DNA from: Selenomonadales bacterium UBA7018
Lineage (GTDB): Bacteria > Bacillota > Negativicutes > Selenomonadales > Selenomonadaceae
DNA length: 64,000 nt
NCBI GenBank assembly: GCA_002448305.1
Contig: DJWY01000037.1
Location: 1-64,000, forward strand
Reading direction: 5' to 3'
Numbering within the stretch: position 1 is the stretch's first letter; every line of letters begins with the position of its first letter. Below, piece by piece: positions 34,225 through 42,983 of the stretch. The position numbers were made by a program, and so were the translations under genes. The notes under the pieces were generated by a model. The model did no database searches, was not told where the DNA came from, and saw only the letters and a program-made list of their open reading frames with translations.

Positions 34225-34911
34225 TCAACCGCGAAACTCTTCCAGAAGTTTCAACGCTTCCTTTTGCTTGGCGTCATATTCGGCGCGGGTGATAATTCCG
34301 CTACCAAGTAGCCAGTCGCCGTAATCTTCGGCAGTCGCCATGCCGTCAGTTGCAATATCTTCTTTCGCGCTGACTTTGAACACCGTCCGCCACATTATGC
34401 GCACGTCCTCGAAAAAGTTTATATCCTTGATATATTTAAGGTCGTAGAAAAATTTTTGTTTCCAGCTAATGTTATTGCGTCCGGAAATTTGCGCCAGTCC
34501 GGTCAAGCCCGGATAAACTGATTGACGCTTCATTTCTTCGGGCGTAAAAAAAACCATATCGCGGACAAGTTGCGGGCGCGGTCCTACGCAACTCATATCG
34601 CCTTTGAAAATATTCCAAAGCTCCGGCAATTCGTCAAGCGAAGATTCCCGCAATTTTTTTCCGAATGGCGGCAAGCGGTCTTCATCGGGCAAAAGTTTTC
34701 CGTTCGCGTCGCGGGCGTCGGTCATTGAGCGGAATTTGAACATGCGGAAAAGTTTCCCATCTTTACCTGGTCGGATTTGCGAGAAGATAACCGGCGAGCC
34801 GAGATTTTTTTTGATTGAGTAGGCTAAATACGCCAGCACCGGCGACAGCAAAATTAGCATTGTTCCGGAAATGATTATATCGAAAAGTCTTTTGAAAAAT
34901 GATTTATACAT
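34225..34911 (-). CDS. Initiating sugar phosphotransferase (PglC/WcaJ-type, small monotopic PGT)
   Basis: 228 residues from the ATG at 34911, which gives the family's usual start MYKSFFKRLFDI; an upstream in-frame GTG at 34920 overlaps the previous stop and is an alternative. One hydrophobic re-entrant segment (about residues 12-35) is followed by RPGKDGKLFRMFKFRSM and the catalytic acidic pair in SSLDELPEL, then GDMSCVGPRPQL. It moves a phospho-sugar from UDP-sugar to undecaprenyl phosphate, starting each repeat unit. After the catalytic core there is a short tail (LLGSGIITRAEYDAKQKEAL) that resembles a SHOCT-type helical segment. With dehydratase and aminotransferase upstream, a 4-amino-dideoxy sugar is the likely first sugar. 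Confidence 0.88.
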   Translation of the reverse strand: MYKSFFKRLFDIIISGTMLILLSPVLAYLAYSIKKNLGSPVIFSQIRPGKDGKLFRMFKFRSMTDARDANGKLLPDEDRLPPFGKKLRESSLDELPELWNIFKGDMSCVGPRPQLVRDMVFFTPEEMKRQSVYPGLTGLAQISGRNNISWKQKFFYDLKYIKDINFFEDVRIMWRTVFKVSAKEDIATDGMATAEDYGDWLLGSGIITRAEYDAKQKEALKLLEEFRG

Positions 34912-34916
34912 GGCAA

Positions 34917-36125
34917 TCACTCAAAGCACGCACGAATAATTTCAATAATCTTATCCTGCTGCGTTTCCGTCATTTTAATATCACTGGGCAAGCACAACCC
35001 GCGATTGAAAATATCTGCGCCAACGTCTTCGCCGTCATTTTCCGCGACAAATGAATTATTATAATAAATCGGCTGAAGGTGCATAGGCTTCCAAATCGGG
35101 CGACCTTCCGCATTGAATTTCGCGAGCGTCTCCAAAATTTCAGTCGGGCAAGTCTTGCCGTGTTCAGCTATGAAAAGTGCTTGATTATCGGAACGAACTT
35201 GACGGCACATAAATTTTTCGTCAATCAAAAGGCAACTCAACCAGAAATTCGGCGACATAATTTTTTCGTCGTAGGGATTCATCGTAACGGGCAAATCTTT
35301 CAAGCCGTCGCGATACCGTTCGTAAATTTTCTTCTTGGCGGCTATATGTTCTTGAATGTGGAGAAGTTGCCCGCGCCCGATTCCCGCTACAATATTGCTC
35401 ATGCGATAGTTATAGCCAATGTCGATATGCTGATACCATGCGGCAGGCTCGCGGCTTTGCGTCGACCATTTGCGGGCAAGCTTAGCGGCTTTTTCGTCAT
35501 CAGTCAGGAGCATGCCGCCGCCCGAAGTTGTAATGATTTTGTTGCCGTTAAAAGAAATTGCGTTGAATTGTCCGAAAGTGCCGGTCTGTTGCCCTTTGTA
35601 ATTCGCGCCTAAAGATTCTGCTGCATCCTCAATCAGAATTGCGGAATGTTCTTTGCAAACTTTTTGAATTTCGTCGAGTTTAGCGGGCGTGCCATAGAGA
35701 TTGGCGACGATTACAACTTTGACGTCGGGAAAAATTTTAAAAGCGCGTTCGAGGGCGGCGGGATTTAAATTCCAAGTGTCGCGCTCGCTATCAATAAAAA
35801 TTGGTGTGCCCTTTTCGTAAAGTACCGGATTAACAGTCGCGCTGAAAGTCAAATCGGAGCAAAAAACTTTATCGCCCGCCTTGACGCCCGCTAACTTAAC
35901 TGCAAGGTGCAAAGCCGAAGTTCCGGACGCCAACGCCACAGCATATTTACAGCCGACGTATTTGCAAATATTTTTTTCCAGTTCGTTCAGATTTGCGCCG
36001 ACGGTCGACACCCAATTTGTATCGAACGCCTCTTGAACAAATTTTTGCTCGTCGCCGTGCATAGTCGGCGAAGCCAGCCATATTTTATTTCCAAACGGCT
36101 TAAAATTTTTAGACGGATTAAACAT
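34917..36125 (-). CDS. DegT/DnrJ/EryC1/StrS-family PLP aminotransferase (PglE-like)
   Basis: 402 residues. FSDLTFSATVNPVLY and VANLYGTPAKLDEI are typical of sugar aminotransferases; IEDAAESLGA holds the Asp that contacts the PLP nitrogen, and the SFNGNKIITTSGGG motif carries the Schiff-base lysine (about residue 196). It converts a nucleotide-linked 4-keto sugar, made by the upstream dehydratase, to the 4-amino sugar with glutamate as likely donor. I prefer the ATG at 36125 because AGGG lies 8 nt upstream; a GTG at 36140 overlapping the dehydratase stop is possible. The next gene follows after 5 bp. Confidence 0.87.
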   Translation of the reverse strand: MFNPSKNFKPFGNKIWLASPTMHGDEQKFVQEAFDTNWVSTVGANLNELEKNICKYVGCKYAVALASGTSALHLAVKLAGVKAGDKVFCSDLTFSATVNPVLYEKGTPIFIDSERDTWNLNPAALERAFKIFPDVKVVIVANLYGTPAKLDEIQKVCKEHSAILIEDAAESLGANYKGQQTGTFGQFNAISFNGNKIITTSGGGMLLTDDEKAAKLARKWSTQSREPAAWYQHIDIGYNYRMSNIVAGIGRGQLLHIQEHIAAKKKIYERYRDGLKDLPVTMNPYDEKIMSPNFWLSCLLIDEKFMCRQVRSDNQALFIAEHGKTCPTEILETLAKFNAEGRPIWKPMHLQPIYYNNSFVAENDGEDVGADIFNRGLCLPSDIKMTETQQDKIIEIIRACFE

Positions 36126-36136
36126 AAAAATTTCCC

Positions 36137-38368
36137 TCACTTTATTTTTTCATCATGATAAGTCGGTATCAATTCGTGGAATACCTGAAGAATTTTTTCG
36201 CGGTCGCGAGTAGCCCAAAGCTTTTCGAGTTCCTTTTTTATAATTTCGTGGTCGACAATCATAACTTTTGCCTTGAAAATTTTCTGGTGAGTTGTACTGG
36301 TTGTGCCCTCTTCAGCAGTCAAAAGTTCCTCGTAAAGTTTTTCGCCGGGTCGCATTCCGGTATAAATAATTTCAATATCCTTGCCAGGCTCCAAGCCGTG
36401 CAACTTTATCAAATCTTCCGCCATGTCCTTAATCTTGACGGGATTTCCCATATCAAATAGGAAAACTTCGCCGCCTTGCGCTTGAGAGCCGGCTTGCAAA
36501 ACTAATTGCACAGCTTCCGGAATCGTCATAAAGTAGCGAATCATTTCGGGGTGTGTAACCGTCACGGGACCGCCATTAGCAATTTGTTTTTTGAAAAGCG
36601 GCACGACACTTCCGCGACTTCCCAAAACATTTCCAAAGCGCGTGCAAACAAAACGGGTTTTGCTATTGCGTTGAATATCCTGCAGAACGAGTTCGGCTAC
36701 GCGCTTAGTCGCGCCCATGACGCTTGTAGGATTAACCGCCTTATCCGTCGAGACCAAAAGAAACATATCGCATTCAAATTCGTCCGCCAACATTGCGACA
36801 TTCCTTGTGCCGAAAATATTATTCCGAACCGCCTCATCTGGTTGCGCCTCCATTAGCGGAACATGTTTATGCGCGGCGGCATGGAAGACGACATTTGGAC
36901 GATACGTCACGAAAATTTCGCGCATGCGTTCAGCGTCAGTCACGTTTGCAATCAGTGCTTGATAATTTTGATTAGGATATTTTTCAATCAGCTCACGATG
37001 AATTTCGTAGATAGAATTTTCGCCGCGCCCCAAAAGTAAAATCGTATGCGCCCCGACTTTTGAAATTTGTCGGCAAAGTTCGGAACCGATTGAACCTCCC
37101 GCGCCCGTTATCAAGACAACTTTTCCGACAATATATTCAGTGATTTTTTCCATGTCCATTTGAATTGGCTCGCGGCGCAATAAATCTTCCAAGCTAATTT
37201 TGCGAACTTCATTCAAACTCACGCGCTTATTAACCAAGTCGATAATGCCGGGCACATTTTTAATCACGCAATCAGTTTTGCGGCAATGCTCATTAATACG
37301 GCGCAAAACAAGCCCATTTGCTGACGGTATCGCGATTATTATTTCGCGTATGTTAAACTTGCGGGCAATCCTATTTATTGCGGTGATGTCGCCGTAAATC
37401 GGGACGCCATTAAGTTTACTTCCAATTTTTTCCTGGTCGTCGTCGACAAAGCAAACAACTTCCATATTTGGAGCTTGAGCGCGAATCTCGCGAAGGAGCA
37501 TTGCGCCCGCCGAGCCTGCTCCGATTATCGCAACCCGTTTGACTTTATTTGCGCTGACTTCATCGCCGTATTTCAATTTATAGAGAACTCGCCCGCCCGT
37601 GATTAAAACAATTTCCGAAAGCCATTGCGCCAAGAAAATTAATTTCGGCAACGGCGTCCGTAAAATTCTGAGCATAAAAAAGGATAAAGCTACGGAAACC
37701 GTTACGGCGGCGATTATCGATAAAAACGTTCGCCAGTCTTCCTCGTTCCATATTCTGCCGTAAAGCCCGAACATGTAAAAAATTATCAGCGTCGAGATTG
37801 TTATTGTTACGTCCCAAGATTTTACGTAAATCAGGAAAAGCGATAGCTCCTCCGCCGAATACAGCGCGTAAGTTATCGCGAACGGCAACGCAGATATTAT
37901 CACCGCGTCTAAGATAAAAAATTTGAGATTTTCTTTGCGCACGAGCTTTTCAAATTGCAATGTTAAGCGCGTCGCTGAAAACAGTATGCACCCCAAAAGA
38001 AATTCCGTCAGGAAAAAACTTTCGGGGATTTGCACGCTCGTTATCAGTAGAAATAAAAATGAACTCGCCGTCGATAACGTCACCGATTTTAATATTACCA
38101 AAAAATCACGCAAGCCCGCGTATATCCACAGGCGGCGATACATTCCGCAGAGGACAAAAATCACGAGCGAAATTATTGCCAAAATTGGCGTCCACGATTC
38201 AAGATACGCTCTGTATAAATTTAATTCTTGTCCTTCAAAGCGCAAGTACGCAGTTAAAATCGGAAGCAGAATTAAAATCAATGCGTCCAATATTAAAAAC
38301 TTCACATTTTCTTTTCGGATTAGCTTAAAGTTAAAATTCATTGGAAAACCCCGTTTCCGTCTGTACAA
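36137..38368 (-). CDS. UDP-sugar 4,6-dehydratase (PglF/CapD-like) with duplicated membrane domain
   Basis: 743 residues, against about 590-620 usual for PglF/CapD-type proteins. Residues 16-141 and 142-267 are two diverged copies of the N-terminal membrane segment, which explains the extra length. A CoA-binding-like Rossmann domain follows (RVAIIGAGSAGAML near residue 280), then the catalytic extended SDR domain with TGAGGSIGSELC near residue 420 (NAD-binding GxxGxxG), and STDKAVNPTSVMGATKR near residue 540 (the family's Met-x3-Lys site). It makes the 4-keto-6-deoxy intermediate for the aminotransferase next to it. The TTG start has GAGGG 5 nt upstream; the ATG at 38341 is an alternative. It heads a six-gene operon. 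Confidence 0.88.
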   Translation of the reverse strand: MYRRKRGFPMNFNFKLIRKENVKFLILDALILILLPILTAYLRFEGQELNLYRAYLESWTPILAIISLVIFVLCGMYRRLWIYAGLRDFLVILKSVTLSTASSFLFLLITSVQIPESFFLTEFLLGCILFSATRLTLQFEKLVRKENLKFFILDAVIISALPFAITYALYSAEELSLFLIYVKSWDVTITISTLIIFYMFGLYGRIWNEEDWRTFLSIIAAVTVSVALSFFMLRILRTPLPKLIFLAQWLSEIVLITGGRVLYKLKYGDEVSANKVKRVAIIGAGSAGAMLLREIRAQAPNMEVVCFVDDDQEKIGSKLNGVPIYGDITAINRIARKFNIREIIIAIPSANGLVLRRINEHCRKTDCVIKNVPGIIDLVNKRVSLNEVRKISLEDLLRREPIQMDMEKITEYIVGKVVLITGAGGSIGSELCRQISKVGAHTILLLGRGENSIYEIHRELIEKYPNQNYQALIANVTDAERMREIFVTYRPNVVFHAAAHKHVPLMEAQPDEAVRNNIFGTRNVAMLADEFECDMFLLVSTDKAVNPTSVMGATKRVAELVLQDIQRNSKTRFVCTRFGNVLGSRGSVVPLFKKQIANGGPVTVTHPEMIRYFMTIPEAVQLVLQAGSQAQGGEVFLFDMGNPVKIKDMAEDLIKLHGLEPGKDIEIIYTGMRPGEKLYEELLTAEEGTTSTTHQKIFKAKVMIVDHEIIKKELEKLWATRDREKILQVFHELIPTYHDEKIK
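37568..38323 (-). repeat. Tandem duplication of membrane domain inside the dehydratase gene
   Basis: Two adjacent 126-codon units. LIRKENVKFLILDA opens the first and LVRKENLKFFILDA the second. SWTPILAIISLVIF matches SWDVTITISTLIIF, and GMYRRLW matches GLYGRIW. The protein copies have clearly diverged, so this is not a recent event or an assembly error. Confidence 0.8.
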
Positions 38369-38415
38369 AATTTCCCTCGAATGCTAGAATTAATTTAATA
38401 TAGGAGGTGTGCCTG

Positions 38416-39708
38416 TTGCCGTTAATTATAAATTCTAGTAAGAAATTGTCAAACGCGGCAACGTTTTTCATGAAAAAAAATATAGTTATATTTGGCTTGG
38501 GCTATGTTGGAATGTCGTTGGCGACTTTACTGGCGCAAAATCATTGCGTGACGGCGGTTGACGTATCGCAGGAAAAAATTGCCCTGCTCAACGCTCGTAA
38601 ATCGCCCATTAAAGATGAGTACATTGAAAAATTCCTCGCTGAAAAAAATCTTGACTTGACTGCCACTTCTGATTCCGAATCCGCTTGCAAAAATGCTGAC
38701 TTTGTGATTATCGCCGTGCCGACCAATTACGACCCACATAAAAATTTCTTTGACACTTCTATTGTTCAATCAGTTATTGAGGTCGTCACAAAAACAAATC
38801 CCAATGCAGTCATGGTCATCAAAAGTACAATTCCTGTCGGGTTTACTAAATCTATGCGCGAAAAATTTTCTACGAAAAATATTCTGTTCAGCCCCGAATT
38901 TTTGCGTGAATCCAAAGCACTTTACGATAATCTCTATCCGTCGCGAATTATCGTCGGCACTGATTTAAATGACGCCGTGCAAGTCGAAAAGGCTCAAACT
39001 TTTCTCGACATTTTGCGCGACGCGGCTTTGAAAGAAAATGTTCCGGCATTGCTTATGGGATTGACTGAAGCCGAAGCCGTTAAACTTTTCGCCAACACTT
39101 ATCTTGCGTTGCGCGTCGCCTTCTTTAACGAGCTAGATACCTACGCCGAAATGAAAGGGCTTAACACTCGCGACATAATCGACGGCATTTGCTACGACCC
39201 GCGCATTGGCAATCATTATAACAATCCGTCTTTCGGCTACGGCGGCTACTGTTTGCCTAAAGATACTAAACAACTTTTAGCGAATTACCAAGACATTCCG
39301 GAAAATTTAATTGAGGCTATAGTTACGAGTAATCGCACGCGCAAAGATTTTATTGCCGACAGAATTTTGGAACTTTCTGGAGCTTACAAGCAAAATGAAA
39401 GTTACTCAGTTGAGCGCGAGGGCAATATTGTTATTGGCGTTTACCGACTTGCCATGAAGACCGGTAGCGATAACTTTCGCCAATCGTCTATTCAAGGCGT
39501 CATGAAAAGAATCAAAGCTAAGGGCGCGACCATTATAATTTATGAACCGACGCTCTCTGACGGCGCAACTTTTTTCAATAGTAAAATCGTCAATAACTTG
39601 TCCGAATTCAAAAAGCTAAGTCAGTGCATTATCACCAATCGTTATGACAGCGCACTTGACGACGTGAAAGATAAAGTTTATACGCGAGATTTATTCCGCA
39701 GAGACTAA
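38416..39708 (+). CDS. UDP-glucose 6-dehydrogenase-type nucleotide sugar dehydrogenase
   Basis: 430 residues from the TTG at 38416, which has AGGAGG 8 nt upstream; this adds 18 residues before the usual family start MKKNIVIFGLGYVG (ATG 38470, no ribosome site). GLGYVG is the NAD-binding loop, KSTIPVGFT and FSPEFLRESKAL are family motifs, and FGYGGYCLPKDT contains the catalytic cysteine (residue 279 by this numbering). It oxidises UDP-glucose to UDP-glucuronate (or a related sugar) with two NAD+. The UDP-glucuronate epimerase at 45703 fits as the next step. The acyltransferase gene overlaps by one base (TAATG). Divergent from the dehydratase with only 47 bp between. Confidence 0.88.
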   Translation: MPLIINSSKKLSNAATFFMKKNIVIFGLGYVGMSLATLLAQNHCVTAVDVSQEKIALLNARKSPIKDEYIEKFLAEKNLDLTATSDSESACKNADFVIIAVPTNYDPHKNFFDTSIVQSVIEVVTKTNPNAVMVIKSTIPVGFTKSMREKFSTKNILFSPEFLRESKALYDNLYPSRIIVGTDLNDAVQVEKAQTFLDILRDAALKENVPALLMGLTEAEAVKLFANTYLALRVAFFNELDTYAEMKGLNTRDIIDGICYDPRIGNHYNNPSFGYGGYCLPKDTKQLLANYQDIPENLIEAIVTSNRTRKDFIADRILELSGAYKQNESYSVEREGNIVIGVYRLAMKTGSDNFRQSSIQGVMKRIKAKGATIIIYEPTLSDGATFFNSKIVNNLSEFKKLSQCIITNRYDSALDDVKDKVYTRDLFRRD

Positions 39709-40721
39709 TGAAAAAGAAAATTTTATTTTGCGACCAAGCCAAGACCTTAATGATGATTTTAGTTATCGCGACGCACTCGATGGCTTTTTATTGGGGTAAT
39801 TGGTTTACAGTTATGACGCCCGCTCAAGAAGCACCGATTCTGGCTTTCATATCAAGAGAAATGGCAACGGTCAATATTTACGTTTTTACTTTCGTATCGG
39901 GCTATTTATTTCAGTTTATAAAATTCGAGAAGGGCAAGTACAAAATTTTTACAGACTTCGTCAAGAAAAAAGCGGTGCGGCTCATGGTGCCGTATGTATT
40001 TTTGGCGGCGTTTTGGTGCGTGCCCTTCCAAGTTTATTTTTATCACGCTTCCGCCGCAGAGATATTTAACAATTACGTTTTGGGCTATGCTCCCGCGCAA
40101 CTTTGGTATCTCTTAATGCTGTTCTTTTTGTTCGTGATAGTTTATCCGCTTGCCGATAAAATTCAATCGCTGAAACTTTATCAAATCGCCGCGCTAACTT
40201 TCATCAGTTATCTTTTCGGCATGGGACTTTATTTTTTTCATGCTCCGCTAAATTTGCCCGCCGCCTTCGTCCACTTAGCATTTTTCGTTATGGGCATGGT
40301 CTACAGGAAAAATAATCCGCAACTCGCCGCGTGGTATAAATTCGCCCTACCGCATTTTATTTTGTTCAGCGTCGGCTACTATCTTAGCTTTGAACACTCG
40401 ACGACTATTAAAATTATTCGCTACGTCATTGATTTCTTTACGATTACGGCGGGTATTTTCATGGCAGTTGCCCTGATACAAAAATTCCAAGACGCCGAAA
40501 TTTGGAGCACGCCGCTTTACAATTTCTTCAAGGAAAATTCTCTTACAATGTACTTAGTTCATCAGCAAATTATTTATTGCTCAATCGCGACTTTCAACGG
40601 AATTATTCCGCCGGGCGGACTTGCCCTGATAAATTTCGCGGCGGCAATTTCTATCTGCGCTATAATCTGTGTGATTTTTAACCGGTTCAAGGTAACGAGA
40701 TTTTTAATCGGTAAAAGCTGA
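39708..40721 (+). CDS. Acyltransferase 3 family membrane protein (sugar O-acetyltransferase-like)
   Basis: 337 residues with about ten membrane segments. The N-terminal CDQAKTLMMILVIATHS includes the His expected in acyltransferase-3 proteins (about residue 22), and KKKAVRLMVPYVFLA follows the second membrane segment, as in fucose 4-O-acetylase-like proteins. It probably O-acetylates a sugar of the exopolysaccharide, taking the acyl group across the inner membrane. Translationally coupled to the UDP-glucose dehydrogenase gene. The last 35 bp overlap the convergent flippase gene. Confidence 0.83.
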   Translation: MKKKILFCDQAKTLMMILVIATHSMAFYWGNWFTVMTPAQEAPILAFISREMATVNIYVFTFVSGYLFQFIKFEKGKYKIFTDFVKKKAVRLMVPYVFLAAFWCVPFQVYFYHASAAEIFNNYVLGYAPAQLWYLLMLFFLFVIVYPLADKIQSLKLYQIAALTFISYLFGMGLYFFHAPLNLPAAFVHLAFFVMGMVYRKNNPQLAAWYKFALPHFILFSVGYYLSFEHSTTIKIIRYVIDFFTITAGIFMAVALIQKFQDAEIWSTPLYNFFKENSLTMYLVHQQIIYCSIATFNGIIPPGGLALINFAAAISICAIICVIFNRFKVTRFLIGKS

Positions 40722-42159
40722 AGTTGACGAGCAAGCAAATTGGCAAAGTAATCAGCGAAACTTTTATTGCCAAAACAAACCACGCATAATAAGAAACGTC
40801 GTTGAGGCTAAAGTTGCTTGCGGCAAAGTACATTAGCAAAATTGCCAAAGCATCAACTGCCAAATGTTTTAGGAAGTGAATAAAATCGCGATTCAAAACA
40901 TTTTTTCGCAGATACCACGCGAAATAAAATGTATGATAAGTCATAGCGACCAAAGTTCCGACTGCCACACCGATTAAGCCGAAAGGAATCACCAACGCCA
41001 GAGAGATTATAAGATTTAAAATCATCTGAATCAATGCGCCGTTCTGCGTTTGTTTGTAATGCCCTGCGGCGTGAGTTATACAAAGATAAGGAATGCGAAT
41101 GCAACGCAAGCCGTAAGCGGCAGTAAAAATTAGCGCGAACGTCGGAACCGTATAATTTGCGTCGGAAATATTTTTGGTGTAGACCGTGACGAATGGCACA
41201 ATCAAAATCGCAGTCGTAGTGAAAGCCCAAGTAACTCCGGTGTGCGTGAAAATTTCTACGCGCTCATAAGATTTTTTCAAAACGTCCAATTCGCCACGCG
41301 CCAACATATTTCCCCACATTGATGAAATTCCCGTCGTGAAAGTGACGACTGCGCTTGTCATACCGTTCACGACCAAAGCATAAATCGCGTAGACGGAAAC
41401 ATTTTCCAGCGAAGAAAACATTGTCAATATCACAACGTCGGCATTAGCAGTGACGACCGCCGCGAAATGTTGCGCGAAGCCATTCCATTTTTGTTTAATC
41501 GGCTCGGTGTCGTAGTTGATTTTTTCGTCAAGGACGTAATGCTTTTTAACATAGATAACCAGTGCAAGCGGGCGGAGCACAAAAATAAAAGCCGTAGCAA
41601 GCATTACAAGATGAACACTTGCGCCGGCTTTCATCAAAAGGACGCTAACTAAAGTATTGAGCGCGATAACGCCGGTTTGAATCAGCATTGGAATATAATT
41701 GCGTTGGTCTGCGCTAAGTAGGAGATTAAACGAAATCCCGAAGTAATATTGCGTAAGCGTGCCGACAGAAATAATCAGAATCAGCGACGCGCTAAAAAAA
41801 TGGTCGAAGGAAGATTGAACAATCAGCGGATAGAAAATCAAAAGAAAAATTATGTAGGCAATGAAAATGTAGGCGAGCCGCCGGAAAAATTTCGTCGAAG
41901 AGACAATAATTTTGCTGACAGATTCGGTATCGCCTTCGGCAAGCGGCTTGTACAAATTGGACTGAATCACGGGACCAATGCCCATTTCTAGCAAAGTTAT
42001 AAACGCTAAAAATTGCGTAATTGAAGAGATTAGCCCGTTTATCGCCGAGCCGAAAGTTTGCAGGATATAAGCTGGCAAAATGAAACCGCACAAAATCGTT
42101 ACGGCTTGCCGCAAAAGTGCAGTCAGTGAATTGAGTTTGAATTTCTGTGAGCGATTCAT
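40687..42159 (-). CDS. Polysaccharide flippase (Wzx-like, MOP superfamily)
   Basis: 490 residues with 12-14 predicted membrane segments. LLRQAVTILCGFILPAYILQ and INGLISSITQFLAFITLLEMG are typical of MOP-superfamily oligosaccharide flippases. It should move the undecaprenyl-linked repeat unit to the periplasmic face for polymerisation. It is last in the epimerase-Wza-Wzc-lipoprotein operon; its ATG overlaps the lipoprotein stop (ATGA). The 3' end overlaps the acyltransferase gene by 35 bp in a convergent arrangement with no visible terminator between. Confidence 0.86.
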   Translation of the reverse strand: MNRSQKFKLNSLTALLRQAVTILCGFILPAYILQTFGSAINGLISSITQFLAFITLLEMGIGPVIQSNLYKPLAEGDTESVSKIIVSSTKFFRRLAYIFIAYIIFLLIFYPLIVQSSFDHFFSASLILIISVGTLTQYYFGISFNLLLSADQRNYIPMLIQTGVIALNTLVSVLLMKAGASVHLVMLATAFIFVLRPLALVIYVKKHYVLDEKINYDTEPIKQKWNGFAQHFAAVVTANADVVILTMFSSLENVSVYAIYALVVNGMTSAVVTFTTGISSMWGNMLARGELDVLKKSYERVEIFTHTGVTWAFTTTAILIVPFVTVYTKNISDANYTVPTFALIFTAAYGLRCIRIPYLCITHAAGHYKQTQNGALIQMILNLIISLALVIPFGLIGVAVGTLVAMTYHTFYFAWYLRKNVLNRDFIHFLKHLAVDALAILLMYFAASNFSLNDVSYYAWFVLAIKVSLITLPICLLVNFSFYRLKISLP

Positions 42160-42980
42160 TTCAATTTCAAATGGGTAATTTTATCAGAGAAATAAGGCGT
42201 GGAAAAAATAATGCCGTCGGGTTGGTCAATGTCAACGGGCAAATCAGAATTATCATCGGGTTGCCTTGCCCAAAAAAGTACGTCGGCAACTCCACTCATC
42301 AAAGCCGAAGCACGCGCACCGCTCTCGATTGACACTAGCTCAATATTTTTGTTAATGCGCTTAGAAATTTCAGCAAGCACAGCGGTATTGAATCCGGCTG
42401 GCGTCCCGTCAGCTTTTATCAAGTCGAGCGGCGGCAAGTCGCCCGTCACCGCAACTTTTATCGTCTGCACTCCGTTAAGTCGCGGCATATCAATCGCTTG
42501 CGGCTCCTCACCAGTTGAAAAATTCGTTACATATTGGTTGGTCAAAGTTATCAAAGTTCCGTCATCAATCATTGATTTTAAAGCCTTGTCGAAGTCATCT
42601 CTTAAAGCTGAATCTTCTTGACGAAAAGCACAGCAAAAAGAATCGCTCAACTTAAAGGCGATAGGAGCCGGAACCAACTCGGAATTATGACCCGTTATAT
42701 AATTCGAGACGCTCCGATAAGTGCTCATCTCGGCGATATTTCCGGCGTTCAAGCCCATTTCCATTGAATTCAAAGTGTCATAGTAAACGGTGGAATAATT
42801 GGACAAATTCTCGCCGTTTTTCTGTTCAATCTTTTTAATCAGCTCATTCATATTTTCTTCGCTGGCGTTGAGATATTTAATCATGCCAATTTTTATTTCG
42901 TCGGAAGCCTCTTCACTGAAACAACCAGTAAAAAGCATCGACAGCAAAAGAATTATTACAGCGCAAATTTTAGTTTTCAT
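42156..42980 (-). CDS. Solute-binding-like lipoprotein (SBP family 3 type)
   Basis: 274 residues. A lipoprotein signal ends in the lipobox LFTG-Cys20. The rest looks like a periplasmic amino-acid-type binding protein: KIGMIKYLNASEENMNELI near the start, then IKVAVTGDLPPLDLI and GTPAGFNTAVLAEISKRINK, which resemble the start of a second type 3 binding lobe. ABC membrane components are absent nearby. It sits between the Wzc-like and flippase genes, 3 bp after the former and overlapping the latter by 4 bp, so it is a fixed part of the polysaccharide operon. It may sense or bind an extracytoplasmic ligand; what it binds cannot be said. Confidence 0.78.
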   Translation of the reverse strand: MKTKICAVIILLLSMLFTGCFSEEASDEIKIGMIKYLNASEENMNELIKKIEQKNGENLSNYSTVYYDTLNSMEMGLNAGNIAEMSTYRSVSNYITGHNSELVPAPIAFKLSDSFCCAFRQEDSALRDDFDKALKSMIDDGTLITLTNQYVTNFSTGEEPQAIDMPRLNGVQTIKVAVTGDLPPLDLIKADGTPAGFNTAVLAEISKRINKNIELVSIESGARASALMSGVADVLFWARQPDDNSDLPVDIDQPDGIIFSTPYFSDKITHLKLK

Positions 42981-42983
42981 TTT

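Noticed and set aside
35079..35612. 177-codon frame antisense to the aminotransferase gene
   Set aside because: The minus-strand frame has clear PLP aminotransferase motifs; the antisense frame shows no domain or ribosome site.
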